This document shows positions 6,090 to 9,224 of a stretch of DNA of 9,224 nucleotides, piece after piece. Every line of letters starts with the position of its first letter. The first letter of the stretch is position 1. The stretch spans positions 1-9,224 of the forward strand of contig JAZROG010000002.1 in the NCBI GenBank assembly GCA_045648605.1. Reading direction: 5' to 3'. Below the pieces are notes generated by a model. It did not search any database, was not told the origin of the DNA, and was given only the letters and a program-made list of their open reading frames with translations. Source of the DNA: SIG710 sp045648605. GTDB lineage: Bacteria; Bacillota; Clostridia; Oscillospirales; CAG-272. A program made the position numbers and the translations under genes.

Positions 6090-7525
6090 TTCATCCTTGG
6101 CATTTTACGAACCTCGCGGCGTGCAAAATCCTCGTGCATAAGGCTTGAAAATGTTTTTTCATCCTCCTCGCAAAGAAAATTTGACACATAACCGTAAAGC
6201 AGGGAAAAAGCATCGGCTTGTGATATCTTTTGGATCTCTCTGCCGTCATTTTCATCGATAAAGTGCGACAAACCCTTGTAGAAATCAAATGGAGAATCTA
6301 CCTCCAAAAGAACAAATTCAATACATTTATCAAAATTTCCGCTCTCGTGATATCTTTCAAGAAGAAATGATATTTTTTGGAGCAAGTGCATCTCATCATA
6401 GCTTATAAAATCATTGCAAAGCACGGTATATGGCGCGCCACAATGAAATTTATAGCCATATTTTTCGGCATTTTTACGAAGATAGGTTCCATGAAGAAGC
6501 TTCAAAAATCCAAGTTGAAGCTTATGGCAAGCGGGATACGCCGCATCAAATGAACGCCCAAAGCTTTCCATATCCTCATATGGTAACCCCGCTATCAGAT
6601 CAAGATGGAGATGGATATTACCCATTTTCTTTATCCGCTTACAGTTTTCAAGAGTTTTATCTGCATCAAGATGTCTTGCAATTTCGGATAAGGTCCTTAC
6701 ATTGGTGCTTTGAAGTCCAACCTCAAGCTGTATTTTTCCGTCGGGCATTTTCTCGAATATCTCAAAGCTTTCTTCATTCAAAAGCGAAGCACAGACCTCA
6801 AAATGATACTTTTTCGTATATTTTTCATCAAGAAGCGCACTCCATATAGTATTCGCCCTTGAAATATCGAAATTGAATGTCCTGTCTATAAATTTCAGGA
6901 TCTTAAAATCCTCTCCAAGCCCTTCAAAATCAAGAAGCTCGGCAAGGGTCTGCTCCGCGCTTTTTGCGAAAACTCCCCTCTCGGCAGAGGAAAGGCAGTA
7001 AGCACAGGAAAAAGGGCAGCCTCTTGACGATTCATAATACAGAATACTCTTCCCTTTTCCGCAAAGCTCATCGCTGTCATAAAGTATTCCGTCCGCAAGA
7101 GCTGTTTTCTCGGCTCTGTAAAGCTTTTGGATGGGCCTTCCGTCGGCTATGGCACGACATATCTTCGGAAAGATATCCTCGCCCGCTCCGCAAACAACAG
7201 AATCGATAAAATCAAGCTCCGTAAATCTTTCCTCTCCAAAGGATGCCTCAGGGCCTCCGAAAATGATCTTGCTTTTCGGCAAAAGCGAATGAAGATCCTT
7301 TGCAAGGGACATCATCTCTTCTATATTCCAGATATAGCATGAAAATCCGTAGATATCCGCACCGTGAGAATAAAGCTCGTGAAGAAGAGCGGATGATCTG
7401 TCTCGCAAATTTCCCTCAACAAGCACCACCTCAAATCCCTCACGCACAAGCGAGGGGCGCAGACATCTTATTGAAAGCGCGGTATGTGAATAAGAGCCGC
7501 AAATGGCAAAAAGTACAATCTTCAT
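6086..7525 (-). CDS. B12-binding-fold radical SAM protein, DUF4080 type
   Basis: 479 residues. An N-terminal Rossmann-like domain of the cobalamin-binding type (1 to about 135) includes KIIFGGPEASF (86-96) and VCGAGED. The classical DxHxxG cobalamin-ligand motif is not seen, so base-off His-on B12 binding is doubtful. The radical SAM core carries C170-PFS-C174-AY-C177, EVGLQS (268-273) and DLIAGLP (309-315). The C-terminal 130 residues match what I recall of DUF4080, which follows this domain pair in many Clostridia. The reaction is unknown. The ATG at 7525 has AAGGA 6 nt upstream and its own promoter at 7559-7587. It is the first gene of a three-gene operon, overlapping the next by 4 bp. The domain call is by motif and order, not by a profile search. 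Confidence 0.88.
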   Translation of the reverse strand: MKIVLFAICGSYSHTALSIRCLRPSLVREGFEVVLVEGNLRDRSSALLHELYSHGADIYGFSCYIWNIEEMMSLAKDLHSLLPKSKIIFGGPEASFGEERFTELDFIDSVVCGAGEDIFPKICRAIADGRPIQKLYRAEKTALADGILYDSDELCGKGKSILYYESSRGCPFSCAYCLSSAERGVFAKSAEQTLAELLDFEGLGEDFKILKFIDRTFNFDISRANTIWSALLDEKYTKKYHFEVCASLLNEESFEIFEKMPDGKIQLEVGLQSTNVRTLSEIARHLDADKTLENCKRIKKMGNIHLHLDLIAGLPYEDMESFGRSFDAAYPACHKLQLGFLKLLHGTYLRKNAEKYGYKFHCGAPYTVLCNDFISYDEMHLLQKISFLLERYHESGNFDKCIEFVLLEVDSPFDFYKGLSHFIDENDGREIQKISQADAFSLLYGYVSNFLCEEDEKTFSSLMHEDFARREVRKMPRMK

Positions 7526-7558
7526 CTTAAATCCTTATCTTTTAAATTTACCGATCAT

Positions 7559-7587
7559 ATTATATCACAAGAAATATCAAAGCGCAA
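7559..7587 (-). promoter_or_regulatory. Extended -10 promoter of the radical SAM operon
   Basis: On the minus strand a perfect TATAAT (7559-7564) preceded by TGA (extended -10), a 17-bp spacer, and a weak -35 TTGCGC (7582-7587). The -35 overlaps the last codons of the upstream ATPase gene. Transcription would begin near 7551, giving a leader of about 26 nt, so the operon can be expressed apart from the ATPase gene. Confidence 0.65.
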
Positions 7588-8608
7588 GTCTGCTTATAAA
7601 ATCAAGCGTAAAATTTTCCTTTGCGGCAAAATCCATGGCTTCAATATATATTTTTTCAAGTGCAAAGTGCGTTTTTTTAACATCCTCAAGAGCAATAAGG
7701 GCTTCGTCCAGCATAATATTACGAAGCTTCATGGCGTTTTTCAGCTTAGATCTGCATTCACCAAGCCCATCCTTGTCTATGAAACGTGACATTGAAATAT
7801 TTTTTTCACAGTCATTTCCGTCAGATGTGAAAAGTATTTTATCTCGCTCAAAATATACCGCATCAAGCCTGTCACAGTTTATGGGATCATAGGACAGCGT
7901 GACTTCAAGCGAATTTTCCATGGCAAAGCCCACGACCTGGGCAAGATAAAAATGCGCGGTATCAAAAAGATCGCTTATTTTATATACCGCTTTTGCCTTT
8001 CTCAAAAGCGAATCGAATCTTATTCGTCCCCCCATTCCAACAGAATCACAAATGGCAATATTTGCCCGATATCCATCACCCAAGGAAACGCCCTTAAGAA
8101 AGCCTCGAACACTCCTTTTGATTTTCTCAAAATCTATCAATGGCTCTATCATCTTTTCCGCGCCTTCGCTTATGTCGTAATATGCGGCAAGATAAGAATA
8201 GGTACGCTTGTAATGTCTTTTTTTATCCGAATTCAACCTTTCTATATTTTCTCTGCATTTTGAAAGCTGCTCCGAATTCCAAAAAATACCGAGATCAATA
8301 ATGTCCTCTGCTGCCCCCGGTATCGTCGCATCCGTATCATGTGGCGCAGTGCCATCAAGAATTGCGATTTTCCCGTCAATTATTATGCCATCGAGAGAAC
8401 TCTGATCAGATGAGCAATAATAATATACCACCCTTTTACCCTTCCGCTCCGCATGCTCTGCAACCATCCGCATAAAATAGCTTTTTCCGGTACCGGGGCC
8501 GCCCTTTATTATGTAAATATGCTCAAAATGCGCAGGAGCAAATATCTCCCCGAAATAGCTGACAAATCCGCGCCCCGAATTTGATGCCGCAAAATATCTC
8601 TCTTCCAT
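7577..8608 (-). CDS. P-loop ATPase of the PRK06851 type with degenerate second half
   Basis: 343 residues from the chosen start. Walker A GGPGTGKS is at 36-43, after a segment FAASNSGRGFVSYF typical of this family; then YYCSSDQSSLDGIII (64-78), ILDGTAPH (83-90) and PGAAEDIIDLG. As I recall, relatives have two tandem P-loop halves. Here the second half is recognisable (YDPINCDRLDAVYF at 240-253), but its expected P-loop is replaced by KISDLFDTAHF (210-220). Only one nucleotide site is therefore likely. The C-terminal stretch is a long helical region. The ATG at 8608 is preferred to an upstream in-frame ATG at 8653 because GGAGGGG sits 3 nt before it and conservation begins here. It follows the spoVT terminator. 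The biological role is not established. Confidence 0.85.
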   Translation of the reverse strand: MEERYFAASNSGRGFVSYFGEIFAPAHFEHIYIIKGGPGTGKSYFMRMVAEHAERKGKRVVYYYCSSDQSSLDGIIIDGKIAILDGTAPHDTDATIPGAAEDIIDLGIFWNSEQLSKCRENIERLNSDKKRHYKRTYSYLAAYYDISEGAEKMIEPLIDFEKIKRSVRGFLKGVSLGDGYRANIAICDSVGMGGRIRFDSLLRKAKAVYKISDLFDTAHFYLAQVVGFAMENSLEVTLSYDPINCDRLDAVYFERDKILFTSDGNDCEKNISMSRFIDKDGLGECRSKLKNAMKLRNIMLDEALIALEDVKKTHFALEKIYIEAMDFAAKENFTLDFISRLAL

Positions 8609-8610
8609 AT

Positions 8611-8618
8611 TCCCCTCC
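8611..8618 (-). promoter_or_regulatory. Strong ribosome binding site fixing the ATPase start at 8608
   Basis: The minus strand reads GGAGGGGA directly upstream of AT-ATG. This near-consensus Shine-Dalgarno selects the ATG at 8608. The longer reading frame from 8653 has no such site and would add 15 residues unlike the family. Confidence 0.8.
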
Positions 8619-8705
8619 AAAATATTATTCGGTACAGAATATGCGAAAAACATCTATATGTTTACATTTTTACTTTTATCTTGCATTTCAATTTTAATAA
8701 GCAAA

Positions 8706-8731
8706 GGGACTGAACACTAAAGTTCAGCCCC
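8706..8731 (-). terminator. Terminator of spoVT
   Basis: A 10-bp stem, GGGGCTGAAC with GTTCAGTCCC, around a 6-nt loop on the minus strand, followed by the T-rich TTTGCTTATT. One position is a G-T wobble on the minus strand but an A-C mismatch on the plus strand, so the structure was selected for leftward transcripts. It begins about 28 nt after the spoVT stop. Confidence 0.75.
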
Positions 8732-8759
8732 TACCTGTTTCGAAGCCATCAGTATTAAA

Positions 8760-9224
8760 TCAACCCTCAAGCTGCTTTCCGAGAAATCCCGCAGCAGTGA
8801 GAACAAGCTTGCTTTCAATGTCACTTGCGGTCTGCTCCGTACCTCTCTCACCGTTCATGGGGCAAAGAGAAGCAACACAGCCGATAATGTCCCCCTCACT
8901 CATAATGGGCATTGCACAGCTTACAAAATGGGCACTTCCGTCGGCAGTAACAGCAATTTTTTCACTTCCCTCATGCCAAACATAAAGATTTCTGCCCTCA
9001 ATAATCCCCTCAAGCTCAGCAGAAAGCCTGTGATCGGCATATTCCTTTTTGGGAACGCCCGCACAAGCAATAACCGCATCTCTATCGCATATCACAACCG
9101 AAAGAGAGCAGGTCTTATAAAGAGTCTCCGCATATTGAGCGGCAAATGACGCAAGCTCACCAATAGGCGAATACTTTTTAAAAATTACTTCACCTTCCCT
9201 GTCCGTGTATATCTCGAGAGGGTC
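8760..9224 (-). CDS. spoVT: Stage V sporulation protein T (partial, N-terminus off window)
   Basis: The frame is open to the right edge, giving 154 residues plus stop. It starts at DPLEIYTDREGEVIFKKYSP, the end of the SpoVT-AbrB DNA-binding domain, followed by IGELASFAAQYAETLY and a GAF-like domain containing VVICDRDAVIACAGVPKKEY, and ends TAAGFLGKQLEG. This aligns in order and length with Bacillus SpoVT (about 178 residues), so roughly 30 N-terminal codons lie beyond the window. SpoVT is a forespore transcription factor acting with sigma-G. It marks the organism as an endospore former. A GTG at 9095 could be mistaken for a start, but it is internal. A terminator hairpin follows the gene. Confidence 0.93.
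   Translation of the reverse strand, partial: DPLEIYTDREGEVIFKKYSPIGELASFAAQYAETLYKTCSLSVVICDRDAVIACAGVPKKEYADHRLSAELEGIIEGRNLYVWHEGSEKIAVTADGSAHFVSCAMPIMSEGDIIGCVASLCPMNGERGTEQTASDIESKLVLTAAGFLGKQLEG

Noticed and set aside
8609..8653. Upstream ATG giving a 358-residue ATPase
   Set aside because: No Shine-Dalgarno before it, while GGAGGGG sits directly before the internal ATG at 8608, where family similarity begins.
8622..8700. Promoter for the ATPase gene (TTGAAA and AT-rich sequence)
   Set aside because: No -10 of reasonable quality at 16-18 bp from any -35-like hexamer. The gene may be read through from spoVT or use another sigma factor.
1..9224. CRISPR array, insertion sequence or integrase gene
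   Set aside because: No regularly spaced repeats, transposase or recombinase motifs were seen in any frame of the window.

Overview
The window looks like chromosomal DNA of an endospore-forming Clostridia (Bacillota). The right edge carries a recognisable spoVT, the other proteins have a clostridial character, promoters are consensus sigma-A type (several with an extended -10), Shine-Dalgarno sites are strong, and the DNA is AT-rich. Every protein gene I accept lies on the minus strand, so transcription runs from right to left. The clearest plus-strand transcription unit is a promoter, structured RNA and tRNA fragment at about 4136-4460.

Left part (1-3922): a three-gene operon of a class II Fic protein, an OLD-family ATPase/TOPRIM nuclease (GajA-like) and a UvrD-like helicase (GajB-like, cut by the left edge). 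The nuclease and helicase together form a Gabija anti-phage system. The Fic gene is the first gene of the operon. It sits behind a near-consensus promoter (TTGACA, 17 bp, extended -10 TATTAT) that is overlapped by TTGAGG/CCTCAA repeats, which look like a repressor operator.

Junction (about 3980-4717): no convincing protein gene. It holds a strong rightward promoter and about 200 nt of sequence that can fold with a pseudoknot. This runs directly into the 3' half of a tRNA-Pro(UGG) gene, starting at the anticodon loop and ending in ACCA, followed by a 19-bp terminator hairpin. The matching 5' half of the tRNA is absent. A 3' half-tRNA of this kind is the usual scar of a mobile element integrated into a tRNA gene. 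By orientation the element, with Fic and Gabija, lies to the left and the older chromosome to the right. A second, decayed tRNA 3' end with its own terminator lies about 175 bp further on.

Right part (4718-9224): a run of minus-strand genes. spoVT, cut by the right edge, ends at a terminator hairpin. It is followed by a P-loop ATPase of the PRK06851 type with a degenerate second half. Then comes a tightly packed operon with its own extended -10 promoter: a B12-binding-fold radical SAM protein of the DUF4080 type, a second radical SAM protein (4-bp overlap), and a conserved protein of unknown function (4-bp gap). The two radical SAM enzymes probably act in one uncharacterised pathway, but the sequence does not show the substrate.

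The points most worth following are the Fic-Gabija operon, the tRNA-Pro attachment scar, and the promoter-driven structured RNA fused to a tRNA 3' half.
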